Source of the DNA: Pelomicrobium methylotrophicum
GTDB taxonomy: Bacteria > Pseudomonadota > Gammaproteobacteria > Burkholderiales > UBA6910
Length of the DNA stretch: 64,000 nt
Assembly: GCF_008014345.1 (NCBI RefSeq)
Contig: NZ_VPFL01000005.1
Location: 62,001 to 126,000 of the forward strand
Reading direction: 5' to 3'
Position 1 is the stretch's first letter, and the number at the start of each line of letters is the position of its first letter. This document shows, one piece after another, positions 25,689 to 34,616 of this stretch. The translations under genes and the position numbers were made by a program. The notes below the pieces were generated by a model. That model had not been told where the DNA came from. It ran no database searches and worked only from the letters and a program-made list of their open reading frames with translations.

Positions 25689-28403
25689 TTACGCCCGCGC
25701 CTGTTCGCGTGCCGCCGGGGTCGTGCGGAGGCCCGGCGCCGCTGGAGGCTCCAGCCGCACCATGGTCGCGGCGCTCTCCAGCGCCATCTGCGGCATCTTC
25801 CGCGCCGCCTCGCGGGAGCGGGCCGAGATCACCGCGGTCACCAGAGCCGAGGCGTAAGGCACTGCCTGGGCGCCCAGGATGGCAGCCCATAGCACGGCCT
25901 CGCGCTTGTCCCCCAGGGCCCACAGCACGAGCCCCAGGCCCAGGCCGAGGGCGGCGAGCATGAGCAGCTCCTCGCGCACCACGCTCAACAAGGCAGCGAA
26001 ACGTCCCCGGTTGTGGAAGCTCTTTGCCGTGCGCACGAACACCCCTTTCTTTTGCACCAGGCCCTGGAACACGCCGCGGGCGATGGCATGGGAAAGGGCC
26101 ATGCTGGCGAGCGACGCGCCCACGATGTCGCGCCAGGTGCAGTCGACCCGCGCCGCGTACAGCACCGGACCGAAGAACGCTTTGGCGACGAAGAAGCCCA
26201 GCACCGGGATGAGGAACAGGTCCAGCGGCAGGGTGAAGTGCTTGGGCGCTGCCAGAATCCCGATGGTCCAGACGAGGGAAGCCAGGGCGAACACGAAGTG
26301 CAGCGCGTCGGCGAACCAGGAGAACCAGCCGGTCAGGAAGTGGTAGCGTTGCCCGGCGGTCAAAGGGCTTTTGCCGGTGAGCCAGCCCCAGTGGCCCTTG
26401 AGAATCTGCATGGCGCCGAAGGCCCACCGGAAGCGCTGGGATTTGAACGCCTTGAAGTCAACCGGGGTGAGGCCGCGGCCCAATACCCGGTCGACGTAGC
26501 GGGTCTCGTAGCCTGCATGCATGAGGCGCAGGCCCAGCTCGGCGTCCTCGCAGATGCACCACTCGGCCCAGCCGCCCGCTTCCTCGAGCGCGCTTCTCCG
26601 GATCAAGGTCATGGTGCCGTGCTGGATGATGGCGTTGCGCTCGTTGCGGTGGTGCATGCCGATGCGGAAGAAGCCCTCAAACTCCCAGTTGCACATGCGC
26701 TGGAAGAAATTGGCCTCGAAGTCCCGATGCGCCTGCGGCGCCTGCACCACGGCCACCTGCGGCTCGTCGAAGTGGCCCATCAGGGACGAGAGCCAGTGGC
26801 GGCTCACCGCGTAGTCGGCGTCCACCACGCCCACCACCTCGGCGCGCGGGTCTGTCTGCTGGAGCGCGAAGTTCAACGCCCCGGCCTTGAAACCCGGCCA
26901 CTGGGGAAGGTGGAAGAAGCGGAAGCGCGGGCCCGCCTTTTCGCACCACGCCTCGACCGGCTTCCACAGCGCCTCGTCCGGGGTGTTGTTGTCGATCACC
27001 AGGACCTCGAAGTTCTGGTAGTCCAAATGGGCCAGGCTGTTTAGGGTCAGGATCACCATCTCCGGCGGCTCACGCGAGCAGGCGAGGTGGATCGAGACGA
27101 AGGGCTGCTCTTTCCCCGGGGCGATTTCCCGGGGGCCGAACTCGCGCTGCCAGCGCCCGCGCCACAACACCTCGGTGAACTCAAACCCGTTCGCGAGCAG
27201 GATGGCGATCATGGCGATGAGGGCCGGCACCAGCACGGCGAGCATGGCCCAGTCGATCGGACGCAGGTAAAACTCGAAGGGCATGGTGACCAGCCAGACC
27301 ACGAGGGCGGCGGCGGCCTGGATCAGTCCGGCGAAAAAGATCCGACCGGGCAGGCGGAAGTGCCGGAAGGCAACGGCGAACCACAGTACGAACGGGAAGG
27401 CGAGGAAAGAGGCGGCGAGCGCCTTCTGCGGCCAATGGCGATCCTCCACCACGGGACCCGCCAGGGGGAACTTGGGGGTGCGGTCGGCACGGAACACGCC
27501 CCAGTAGCCGCCGGCGCGGCCTTCTTCGGTGATCTTCCACGGCTGGTCGAAAGCCTCCATCAGATAGTAGTCCAGCTTGAGGTCCCGGGTGCGGGCGAGA
27601 AACTCCCGCAGGAAGCGGGCCTGGTGGGCGGTGGAGGCCACCGCCTGCTTGACGCGGTCGCCGTGGCTGGGCCAGCCCACCTCGCCGATCACAATGCGCT
27701 TCTTCGGAAACTTTTGCCGAAGCTCCTGAAGCCGCAGCAGCACGTGATCCACCGCCGCTTCCACGGGCACGCCTTCCCAGTAGGGGAGCAGGTGCACGGT
27801 GATGAAGTCCACGTGCTTGGCCAGCTCCGGATGCTTGAGCCAGATGTGCCAGGGTTCGGCGGTGGAGACCGGGATCTTGAGCTTGCGCTTGGCCGCCTTC
27901 AGGTAGCCGATCAGTTCGTTGGGGGTGAGATCGCGGCGCAGCAGCGTTTCGTTCCCGATGATGGCGCGGTCAATGTGGCGATTGCCCTTGGCTGCGGCGA
28001 TGAGGGCGTTGAGCTCGCGATCGTTGCGCTGCTTGTCGCGGCTTAACCATGCGCCTGCGGTCACCTTGAGGCCGACTTTCCTGGCAAGGCGGGGGATGGC
28101 GGCATTCTCGGTGGAGGTGTAGGTGCGGATGCGGTCGGTGTACTGGGAAAGGAGCTGGAGGTCGGCAGCGATCTCCGCCTCCGAGGGATAGCGGCCCTCC
28201 AGCGGGCTCTGGTGTCGCTGGAATGCGCTGTAGGCGAGGCCGTGCACTTTGGCGTCGAATTGCGCAGGCGCGATGGGTCGGTTGAAATGGCTCCACAAGC
28301 TGTAGTTCAGCGCGGCCACGCCCAGGGCGATCAGGATGGCCGCAACGGAAAAGCGCGGCGCAGCGCGGGTCGGCAGGGTCAACGAGTCGGATTTCACGAT
28401 CAC
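25689..28403 (-). CDS. GH17-GT2 fusion membrane protein, beta-glucan synthase (NdvB-like)
   Basis: About 904 residues from a GTG at 28403; the frame also extends to a GTG at 28472. One N-terminal membrane helix is followed by a glycoside-hydrolase family 17 domain (about 50-330) with both catalytic glutamates (IIGNETLLRRD and VIGEVGWPS). Membrane helices lead to a family 2 glycosyltransferase domain (about 445-700) with VVDADYAV, CEDAELGLRLM and QRFRW, then further helices. Such fusions polymerise beta-1,3 (and 1,6) glucans, as in Bradyrhizobium Ndv proteins. It is paired with a second GH17 protein at 29029-30762. Confidence 0.88.
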   Translation of the reverse strand: MIVKSDSLTLPTRAAPRFSVAAILIALGVAALNYSLWSHFNRPIAPAQFDAKVHGLAYSAFQRHQSPLEGRYPSEAEIAADLQLLSQYTDRIRTYTSTENAAIPRLARKVGLKVTAGAWLSRDKQRNDRELNALIAAAKGNRHIDRAIIGNETLLRRDLTPNELIGYLKAAKRKLKIPVSTAEPWHIWLKHPELAKHVDFITVHLLPYWEGVPVEAAVDHVLLRLQELRQKFPKKRIVIGEVGWPSHGDRVKQAVASTAHQARFLREFLARTRDLKLDYYLMEAFDQPWKITEEGRAGGYWGVFRADRTPKFPLAGPVVEDRHWPQKALAASFLAFPFVLWFAVAFRHFRLPGRIFFAGLIQAAAALVVWLVTMPFEFYLRPIDWAMLAVLVPALIAMIAILLANGFEFTEVLWRGRWQREFGPREIAPGKEQPFVSIHLACSREPPEMVILTLNSLAHLDYQNFEVLVIDNNTPDEALWKPVEAWCEKAGPRFRFFHLPQWPGFKAGALNFALQQTDPRAEVVGVVDADYAVSRHWLSSLMGHFDEPQVAVVQAPQAHRDFEANFFQRMCNWEFEGFFRIGMHHRNERNAIIQHGTMTLIRRSALEEAGGWAEWCICEDAELGLRLMHAGYETRYVDRVLGRGLTPVDFKAFKSQRFRWAFGAMQILKGHWGWLTGKSPLTAGQRYHFLTGWFSWFADALHFVFALASLVWTIGILAAPKHFTLPLDLFLIPVLGFFVAKAFFGPVLYAARVDCTWRDIVGASLASMALSHAIARGVFQGLVQKKGVFVRTAKSFHNRGRFAALLSVVREELLMLAALGLGLGLVLWALGDKREAVLWAAILGAQAVPYASALVTAVISARSREAARKMPQMALESAATMVRLEPPAAPGLRTTPAAREQARA

Positions 28404-28417
28404 CCGTCCACAAACGA

Positions 28418-28489
28418 GAGGCCCGGCAGTCGCTGCCGGGCCTCCTCCTCTATATGGGTTCGTTCCTGACACGCCTCAAGGGGCGTGTC
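28418..28489. other. two consecutive hairpins in the glucan synthase leader
   Basis: A 12-bp perfect stem (28418-28429 with 28433-28444, loop TCG) lies 14 bases before the GTG at 28403. An 8-bp stem (GACACGCC 28468-28475 with GGCGTGTC 28482-28489) lies just upstream. On the minus strand the first could act as attenuator or block initiation at the GTG; on the plus strand the second resembles a weak terminator. The interval 28445-28722 otherwise shows no gene. Confidence 0.45.
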
Positions 28490-28722
28490 CTTTGGGCTTT
28501 CTTAAGCGCCTTGGCTGCGAGCAGGGTCTGTGCCCGCATGCCAAGTGCTTATGCATCGCGTACTTATGTCCAGCCCCGCCAGGCAATCTCGGCAATCGGG
28601 TCGCCGGGCAGCGACAACGCGGGGACAAGGCGCCGCGGATTCTACCGGATTTTCGTCGCGCGTACAGGGTGGCAGAATTGCGCACGAACTTCCCCCGCCG
28701 CGCTGGCGGGGCATTTCTGTCG

Positions 28723-29352
28723 ATGCGCAAAGCCTTTCTTGTCTGGGGTACGGTTGCCGCGGTCGGCCTCCTTGCCGCCGCTGCCCGCTATCTGCTCGTG
28801 GAGCCTGCGGCCATGGCCCATCTGTGCGACGCGGGTTCGGAATCCGGGTGGTGCGGCGTCCGCCGGGCCGTCATCGCCAGCTTTTCCGGATACGGCCTAG
28901 GGTACGCCGCCCTGGGGGCCGGTGTGATGGCGGTGGCGCTGCGGCGACTGGGGATGGCGTGGCTCGGCGCCGCGCTCGGCCTCGCCGGGCTGATCCTGTA
29001 TTGCTTTGAGGCCTCGGCGGTGGGCTTCCTATTGGGTGCCCTGGTGCTCGCCCGGGTCGGGGGTTCCAGACCGTCGGCGGGCGGCGACATGCGGGACGAG
29101 GACGGCAGCGGCCAGCGCGAGGCTGAGCGCGCCCCAGAGGACGGCACTCGTGTTGGCGATGCGCTCAAAGGCGACGATGAGCGGAGCGGAGACGGCGAGC
29201 CAGCCCGCCAGCAGCCGCTCCTCCTGCTCGACCGGACGCCACGCCCTGGGGTCGCCTGCGCCGGCGAGGGCAAGCAGCAGAAAGCCCAGTCCGGGGGCGC
29301 CGAAGAGCGACAGCGGGAAATCGCGGTAGCGGGCGTCGAAGGTGAGCAGTAG
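28723..29352 (+). CDS. small membrane protein with long antisense tail overlap
   Basis: The first ~105 residues look like a genuine membrane protein: helix from RKAFLVWGTVAAVGLLAAAA, then CDAGSESGWCGVRRAVIASFSG, followed by two more helices ending FLLGALVLARVG. The remaining ~100 residues are polar low-complexity sequence lying entirely antisense to the end of the GH17 gene (29029-30762), a 324-base tail-to-tail overlap. Either the natural stop was lost by a small frameshift near 29040 or the tail is real. Function unknown. Confidence 0.5.
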   Translation: MRKAFLVWGTVAAVGLLAAAARYLLVEPAAMAHLCDAGSESGWCGVRRAVIASFSGYGLGYAALGAGVMAVALRRLGMAWLGAALGLAGLILYCFEASAVGFLLGALVLARVGGSRPSAGGDMRDEDGSGQREAERAPEDGTRVGDALKGDDERSGDGEPARQQPLLLLDRTPRPGVACAGEGKQQKAQSGGAEERQREIAVAGVEGEQ

Positions 29353-30762
29353 CGCCACGGTCGCCGCCGCGAACAACCAGACAAAGCGCAGAAGCCCCAG
29401 CCAATCCGCCATGCTTCTTGGCAGGCGCTGAAGCTCGAGGAGCGAGGCAGGCACGAGGGGTGGTTGCCGGCCGCGGCCGTCGGCCCACCGGGCCAGGGCC
29501 CAGGCCGACAAGAATGCCGTGAAAACGGCCAGGGCCGTGAACGTTGCGCTCAGGGCCCATTCGAAGGCGTCGCGGTTGGACGCTGCCATGTGCCGTATTT
29601 GAGCCGCCAAGGCGGTGCCGGTGGCGTAGCCGGCGAGCGCGAGGATCAGGAGACCCCGCAGGCCGGGCCGCCGGGCCCCGGCGAGCGGCGCCAGGGCGAA
29701 GGCCACGGCGAGCCCGATACCCGCGTAGACGCCCTTCATCCAGGTGGGGTCTTCCGTCACGGGCCCTTGCAGGGGGAACTTGGGTCGAAGCTCGGCGTCG
29801 TAGAGCCCCCAGTGGCCGCCGACCGTGCCCTCGAGTCTGCGCTTCCACGGCTGGTCGACGGCCTCAATCACGTTGTATGGCACGCCGAATGTGGTCGCAA
29901 ACGACAGGAACTCTCGGATGAAGCGAGCCTCGTTGACCCGGCTCGGGACGGCGCCCCGGCGGCTCCGCCCCTTGCTGGGCCAGCCGATCTCGCCGATGAG
30001 CACCTCCTTGCCGGCGAAGACTTCCCGCACCTGCTCGTAGACGCGCCGCACGTGATCCACGGCCCGGTCGATGTCCACGGGGTCGTCTTCCCAGTAGGGA
30101 AGAATGTGGATGGTCACGAAGGACACGGCATCCGAGAGCTGCTGGTGGCGCAGCCAGAACTCCCAGACGTCGGCGTACGTGACGGGCAGGTGCGTGGCCC
30201 CTCGCACACGCTCGATGTAGGCGCGCAGCCGCTCCGGCGGCAGCTCCCGGCGCAGCAGCACCTCGTTGCCCACGATCACCGCGCGCACCGTGGCCGGGTG
30301 CGCGTTCGCCACTCGCAGTCCGAGCGCCACTTCGCGCTCGTTTTCTGCGGGATCGCGCCCGATCCAGATCCCGAGCAGCACTTTCATCCCTAGGCGCTCG
30401 GCGACGGCGGGCACTTCCGCGAGCCCCTGGCTCACCGAGTAGGTGCGCACGCACTCGAAGCGTTGCGAAAGGACCTCCAGGTCCGCTTCGATCCGCTCCC
30501 GCGGAACGTGCGCGTGCTTGTCGAACGGCGTTTCGCCGGGCTTGCGGAACGGCGTGTAGGAAGCGCATGCGATGCGTTCCGACGGCGCGTCGGGGAGAGG
30601 GACCGGCTGGCCGTTGCGCCACCCGTGGAGCGAGGCCGCCACGCAGGCGGCGACCAGCACCGCGACAAGCGCTGGCGAGAGAAGTCGATGGCAGAGACGC
30701 CCCAATGCTTGGGCACGGAAGCGAGCTGGCAGGCGGGGCTTTGAGCCGGCGCGGAGGGCCAT
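29029..30762 (-). CDS. GH17-domain membrane protein, probable beta-glucan transglycosylase
   Basis: 577 residues from the ATG at 30762; the same frame stays open another 1.2 kb upstream, but that part is antisense noise over the GTPase gene in another frame. N-terminal membrane anchor (about 25-45), GH17 domain (about 60-330) with acid/base Glu in IVGNEVLLRRE and nucleophile in LIGEIGWPS, then about seven C-terminal membrane helices and no glycosyltransferase. Bacterial GH17 domains of this type transfer and branch beta-1,3-glucans. It lies upstream of the GH17-GT2 fusion on the same strand, so the two probably act together. Confidence 0.85.
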   Translation of the reverse strand: MALRAGSKPRLPARFRAQALGRLCHRLLSPALVAVLVAACVAASLHGWRNGQPVPLPDAPSERIACASYTPFRKPGETPFDKHAHVPRERIEADLEVLSQRFECVRTYSVSQGLAEVPAVAERLGMKVLLGIWIGRDPAENEREVALGLRVANAHPATVRAVIVGNEVLLRRELPPERLRAYIERVRGATHLPVTYADVWEFWLRHQQLSDAVSFVTIHILPYWEDDPVDIDRAVDHVRRVYEQVREVFAGKEVLIGEIGWPSKGRSRRGAVPSRVNEARFIREFLSFATTFGVPYNVIEAVDQPWKRRLEGTVGGHWGLYDAELRPKFPLQGPVTEDPTWMKGVYAGIGLAVAFALAPLAGARRPGLRGLLILALAGYATGTALAAQIRHMAASNRDAFEWALSATFTALAVFTAFLSAWALARWADGRGRQPPLVPASLLELQRLPRSMADWLGLLRFVWLFAAATVALLLTFDARYRDFPLSLFGAPGLGFLLLALAGAGDPRAWRPVEQEERLLAGWLAVSAPLIVAFERIANTSAVLWGALSLALAAAVLVPHVAARRRSGTPDPGEHQGTQ

Positions 30763-30797
30763 CGTTTGTCTGTGTGAAGCTGTGTGGCGGGCTGGCT

Positions 30798-31808
30798 TCA
30801 GGCGTGCAGCTCCACCACGTCCCCGTCCTCCACCCGATGCTCCCGCCCCACTTGCTGGCCTTGGAGCCCGGACTTTCCCCACACACGGGCGTAGCGTAGC
30901 TGGCGCGCCAGATCCTTGTGCACGAGCCGCGCCACGTCTTCGACCGTCTGGCCGCGGCGAAGCGTGAAGGGGTGGCCCCGCTCCACCGGCTTGCCGGGTG
31001 CCTTGGTATAGACGCGCACGATGCCGAGGTGGGAAAACAGCCAGCGGCCGAGCTCGCCGAGCCCGCGGCCGGTTGCCGCCGACGTGATCAAGGCAGGATA
31101 GCGGAATCCGCTGAGCTCGAGGAAGGCCCGCAACTCTTCCTCCGCGTCGGCCAGGCGGTCCGCCTTGTTGGCGACGAGCAGCGTCGGAAGCCGCAGGGCG
31201 AAGGGATCCGACTCGTCCGCCTCCCCCGGGCACTCCTCCCAGCGCTCGGTCAGCGTCACGCGCTTGTTCCGCAAAAACGCATGGAGCGCCTCCACTTGCT
31301 CCACGCAGGCAGGATCGCCCAGATCCACCACCAGCAGGCAGGCGTCGGCGCTCGACAGCGCCCCTGCGAGCCAAGGGAGGGGGTGCTCGGGCGACACCGC
31401 CGGCAAATCGACAAGCTGGAAGTGGATATCCTCGTAGGGCAGCATGCCCGGCTCCGGATACTGGGTGGTGAAGGGATACGGCGCCACCTGGGCGCTGGAG
31501 CCCGTGAGACGGGCGTGCAGCGACGACTTGCCGGCATTGGGCGGCCCCAGCAGGGCGATTTGCGCTGCTCCCTCGGGACGCACCACCAGCGCAGGGGCGG
31601 TGCGAGCCCCGCCCTTTCTCGGCCCCTCCAGTTCCTCGGACAGTTCTTTGATGCGGCGTTTGATGTCCGCCTGCAGGTGATCCGTGCCCTTGTGCTTGGG
31701 GATCACCCGCAGCATTTCCCGCAGCCATTCCAGGCGCTCGCGCGGATCGCGCGCCTTGCGGAATGCGGCTTCGGCGGCTTTGTACTCGGGCGTCAGATTG
31801 GCGGGCAT
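30798..31808 (-). CDS. TGS-domain GTPase (OBG/DRG-like)
   Basis: 336 residues from ATG 31808 (an ATG nine codons earlier is possible). N-terminal helical region, G1 LLGPPNAGKSS (about 87-97), G3 LVDLPAVSP, G4 VANKAD, and a C-terminal TGS domain (about 270-335; VYTKAPGKPVERGHPFTLRRGQTVEDVARLVH, then VEDGDVVELH). This resembles DRG/Obg-type translation-associated GTPases, a short class seen in proteobacteria. The precise ribosome or RNA target is not known. The 5' neighbour, MazG-like, is divergent. Confidence 0.88.
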   Translation of the reverse strand: MPANLTPEYKAAEAAFRKARDPRERLEWLREMLRVIPKHKGTDHLQADIKRRIKELSEELEGPRKGGARTAPALVVRPEGAAQIALLGPPNAGKSSLHARLTGSSAQVAPYPFTTQYPEPGMLPYEDIHFQLVDLPAVSPEHPLPWLAGALSSADACLLVVDLGDPACVEQVEALHAFLRNKRVTLTERWEECPGEADESDPFALRLPTLLVANKADRLADAEEELRAFLELSGFRYPALITSAATGRGLGELGRWLFSHLGIVRVYTKAPGKPVERGHPFTLRRGQTVEDVARLVHKDLARQLRYARVWGKSGLQGQQVGREHRVEDGDVVELHA

Positions 31809-31958
31809 GGCGCACCCGGCAAGGCACGACGGCATCGCCGAGGGAGTTCATTTTAAACGCGACCGCGAAAGCCGGATCCGCCGAGACCGGATCGGGTTCG
31901 CTATACTGCCGATGGAAGGCGGCGGCCATGCCTGGCGTGGCCGGAAGGGAGCAAACGG

Positions 31959-32315
31959 ATGAAGCGAATCGACAGTTTCGAAACCTTGCGCGCGGTGCTC
32001 GCCGAGTTCGCCGCCGAGCGCGACTGGGACCAGTTTCATAATCCCAAAAACCTGGCCATGGCGCTTGCGGGCGAGACCGGCGAGCTGATAGAGCATTTTC
32101 AGTGGCTGACCTTCGAGGAAAGCGCGAACCTGCCGAAGGAGACCCTGGCCGAAGTGGAGCTGGAAATGGCCGACGTGCTGCTGTTCCTCACGCGCCTCGC
32201 CGACAAGCTGGGAATCGACCTCTTGCAGGCGGCCGAAAAGAAGCTCGCGCTCAACGCGCAGAAGTACCCGGTGGAAAAGGCCAAGGGGAAAGCCACCAAG
32301 TACACCAGGCTGTGA
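31959..32315 (+). CDS. MazG-like nucleotide pyrophosphohydrolase (dCTPase/RS21-C6 type)
   Basis: 118 residues. The all-alpha NTP-PPase motifs are present: NLAMALAGETGELIEHFQW (first ExxE) and AEVELEMADVLLFLTRLADKLGID (ExxD), with YPVEKAKGKATKYTRL at the C-terminus. Hydrolyses non-canonical or excess dNTPs (dCTP in characterised homologues) to the monophosphate. It precedes rlmJ by 18 bases, likely as an operon. Confidence 0.93.
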   Translation: MKRIDSFETLRAVLAEFAAERDWDQFHNPKNLAMALAGETGELIEHFQWLTFEESANLPKETLAEVELEMADVLLFLTRLADKLGIDLLQAAEKKLALNAQKYPVEKAKGKATKYTRL

Positions 32316-32333
32316 GGGGGCCGCTTCCGGCAA

Positions 32334-33176
32334 ATGCTCGCCTACCGGCACCTTTTTCACGCTGGCAACTTTGCCGATTGTTTCAAGCACGCGTTGCTCG
32401 CGCAGTTGATCTTGGCGCTCAAGCAGAAGGGAAAGCCGTTCTTTTATCTCGACACCCATGCCGGTATCGGGCGATACGATCTTCGCCACGAGTGGGCCCA
32501 GAAGCTCGCCGAGTGGAAAGACGGGATTGGCCGGCTGTGGGGGGAGCGCCAGGTGCCGGAGGCCATCGCCCCGTACCTGGAGGCCGTGCGCGCCGAGAAC
32601 CCCGACGGAAGGCTGCGCTTCTACCCGGGCTCGCCCCGCATCGCGCGGCGGCTCATGCGCTCAGGAGACCGCATGGTGGCCTGCGAGCTCAACAAGACCG
32701 ATTGCGCGCAGCTTCAGACCCTGCTCCGGGACGCAGCGAACACCACGGTGCAGCTCATGGACGGCTACCAGGCCCTTCGGGCTTTCCTGCCCCCCAGGGA
32801 GCGCCGCGGGCTCACGCTCGTGGATTCCTCCTTCGACCGCGCCGGGGAGTACGCGCGGGTCGCGGAGGCGTTGCGGCTTGCCCATCAGCGCTGGTCGACC
32901 GGCATGCTCGCCGTGTGGTATCCCCTCATGGCACCCGGTGAGGTGAGAACCTTCGAGCGTGGAGTGGAGCAAAGCGGCGTGCGCAAGATCCTGAAGCTCG
33001 TATTGGCAGTGCGGCCGACGGGCTGGCGCGCAAGTCTGCGCGGCTGCGGGATGTTGATTGTGAACCCGCCATGGAAGTTCGACCAGATCGCCTCTTCCAT
33101 GCTGGGATGGCTATGGGAACGGCTGGCGGTGAACGGCGCCGGCGGGCACGGAGTCGAATGGCTGGTGCCCGAGTAG
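32334..33176 (+). CDS. rlmJ: 23S rRNA (adenine(2030)-N6)-methyltransferase
   Basis: 280 residues, full length for RlmJ. N-terminal LAYRHLFHAGNFADCFKHALL and the SAM loop FFYLDTHAGIGRYDL are diagnostic; the catalytic motif is present as NPPW (LIVNPPWKFD). Adds a methyl group to N6 of A2030 in 23S rRNA. It was once annotated ComJ/YhiR, linked to use of DNA as nutrient. Confidence 0.95.
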   Translation: MLAYRHLFHAGNFADCFKHALLAQLILALKQKGKPFFYLDTHAGIGRYDLRHEWAQKLAEWKDGIGRLWGERQVPEAIAPYLEAVRAENPDGRLRFYPGSPRIARRLMRSGDRMVACELNKTDCAQLQTLLRDAANTTVQLMDGYQALRAFLPPRERRGLTLVDSSFDRAGEYARVAEALRLAHQRWSTGMLAVWYPLMAPGEVRTFERGVEQSGVRKILKLVLAVRPTGWRASLRGCGMLIVNPPWKFDQIASSMLGWLWERLAVNGAGGHGVEWLVPE

Positions 33177-33236
33177 CCGTCGCCGAGCGGTCGCGATTGG
33201 CCTGGAAACGTGTCCGGCCGCAGAGAGAGGAGTGAC

Positions 33237-33380
33237 ATGAGAAGGCTTTCGACCAAACGGCTTTCTCCCAGAGATCCGCCCCAGGGACCACGCGCGCCCG
33301 CCCCCAATCCCAACCTCTACGCCCAGAGGCGCAAGGTGCTCTCCAAGCACTACCGGGCCAAGTATGGCGTGAAGAAATAG
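33237..33380 (+). CDS. small basic protein of unknown function
   Basis: 47 residues: Arg/Lys-rich N-terminus, a Pro-rich middle (PQGPRAPAPNPNLYAQR) and a strongly basic end (KVLSKHYRAKYGVKK). A GAGAGGAG site 5 bases before the ATG supports translation. It lies 60 bases after rlmJ. The composition would suit RNA or ribosome binding, but I do not recognise a family. Confidence 0.5.
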   Translation: MRRLSTKRLSPRDPPQGPRAPAPNPNLYAQRRKVLSKHYRAKYGVKK

Positions 33381-33563
33381 CTTGGCTCGCCCGCGCCGAG
33401 CCCCTGGACAAGCCGTTCGACGGCTGCCAGCGGCTGGTGGGCTCGCCTTACCGGAAGTCCGCAGCCGATCGGGGGGCCTGCCGGATCGGCCCTCTCCCTG
33501 CGCCCGCTTCGTACGCGATGCCGCGCTAGAATGAGCCGTTGGAGGGGACGAGGACCCGAGCCC

Positions 33564-34322
33564 ATGGTCACCGCCCGGTTTCGTTTCTATGAGGAACTGA
33601 ATGACTTCCTTGCCCCCGAGCGCAGGAAGACCGAGTTCGAGTATCGCTGTGCCCGGGCGGCGACGGTGAAAAACGCCATCGAAGCGCTGGGCGTGCCCCA
33701 CACCGAGGTGGAGCTGATCCTGGTGAACGGCGAGTCGGTGGGCTTTTCCTACCGGGTGCGGGAGGGAGACCGGGTCAGCGTCTACCCCAAGTTCGAAGCG
33801 CTGGACGTGCGGCCATTGCTCAGGGTGCGGCCGCAGCCGCTGCGTGAGACCCGGTTCATCGCCGACGCGCATCTCGGTGGGCTCGCGCGGCTGCTCCGTA
33901 TGCTCGGATTCGACACTCTCTACGATAACACCTACGATGACTTCGACATCTGCATGCAGGCGAAGCGCGAAGGTCGCATCATCCTCACCCGCGACCGGGA
34001 GCTGCTCAAATGCCGCATCATCACCCACGGTTGCTACGTGCACGCGCGCAAGCCGCAGGCGCAACTCAAGGAGATCGTCGAGCGCCTGCAGCTCGCCGCG
34101 AACGTGCGGCCTTTCACCCGCTGCCTGCATTGCAACCTACCCCTTGCGCCCATCGCGAAGGAGCAGGTGCTCGACCGCCTGCCGCCCACGGTGGCCCAGG
34201 TTCACGAGCGTTTCAGCACCTGTGGCGGCTGTGGCCGGGTGTTCTGGGAGGGCACCCACTGGGAGCGAATGCGCGCGCTCCTGCGCGATTACCTGCCGCA
34301 AGCCCCGGCGGGCGGGCAGTGA
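33564..34322 (+). CDS. Mut7-C RNase-domain protein with N-terminal ubiquitin-like domain
   Basis: 252 residues from the ATG at 33564 (an in-frame ATG at 33531 lacks a ribosome site). N-terminal ubiquitin/MoaD-like fold (TARFRFYEELNDFLAP to RVSVYPKFEALDV), then a PIN-like Mut7-C domain (about 97-245) with FIADAHLGGLARLLRMLGFDT, ILTRDRELL and a zinc ribbon made by CLHCNLPL and CGGCGRVFW. Predicted to be an RNA nuclease, named after the C-terminus of eukaryotic Mut-7 exonuclease; the bacterial substrate is not established. Confidence 0.88.
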   Translation: MVTARFRFYEELNDFLAPERRKTEFEYRCARAATVKNAIEALGVPHTEVELILVNGESVGFSYRVREGDRVSVYPKFEALDVRPLLRVRPQPLRETRFIADAHLGGLARLLRMLGFDTLYDNTYDDFDICMQAKREGRIILTRDRELLKCRIITHGCYVHARKPQAQLKEIVERLQLAANVRPFTRCLHCNLPLAPIAKEQVLDRLPPTVAQVHERFSTCGGCGRVFWEGTHWERMRALLRDYLPQAPAGGQ

Positions 34323-34616
34323 CCAGCGTGGAAAGAAGAGGGGCATGATGATCGGAGTGGGCAGGGCTCGCCCTCGCCGGGGCGGGAGGCGGGGCCTCTG
34401 AACCCGTCGCGCGCGTTGCGGGCGCAAAGGGCGCCCGCTCCGGGGTCGCATCCCTGGCTGTACGCGCTCGGCGGGGGCGGAAGAATGCGGCATGGATCAA
34501 ATGTTTCATCCCCCGGCACACCGAGCGAGCCCTCTCCTGCGCGGCCGTGCCTCTGCGCCTCGGGAGAGGAAGGGCAGCCCGGCCACGGAACCTGGGTCAA
34601 CGGCTCATGTCATGGC

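Noticed and set aside
30763-31929. Upstream extension of the GH17 membrane protein frame
   Set aside because: Lies over the TGS GTPase gene, on the same strand but in another frame; the GTPase frame carries all the motifs, and the GH17 signal anchor starts at 30762.
31936-31961. GGCCGGAAGGGAGCA resembling the 4.5S SRP RNA loop
   Set aside because: Only the apical motif matches; no complementary arms, and the GGAAGGGAG is the ribosome site region of the MazG-like gene.
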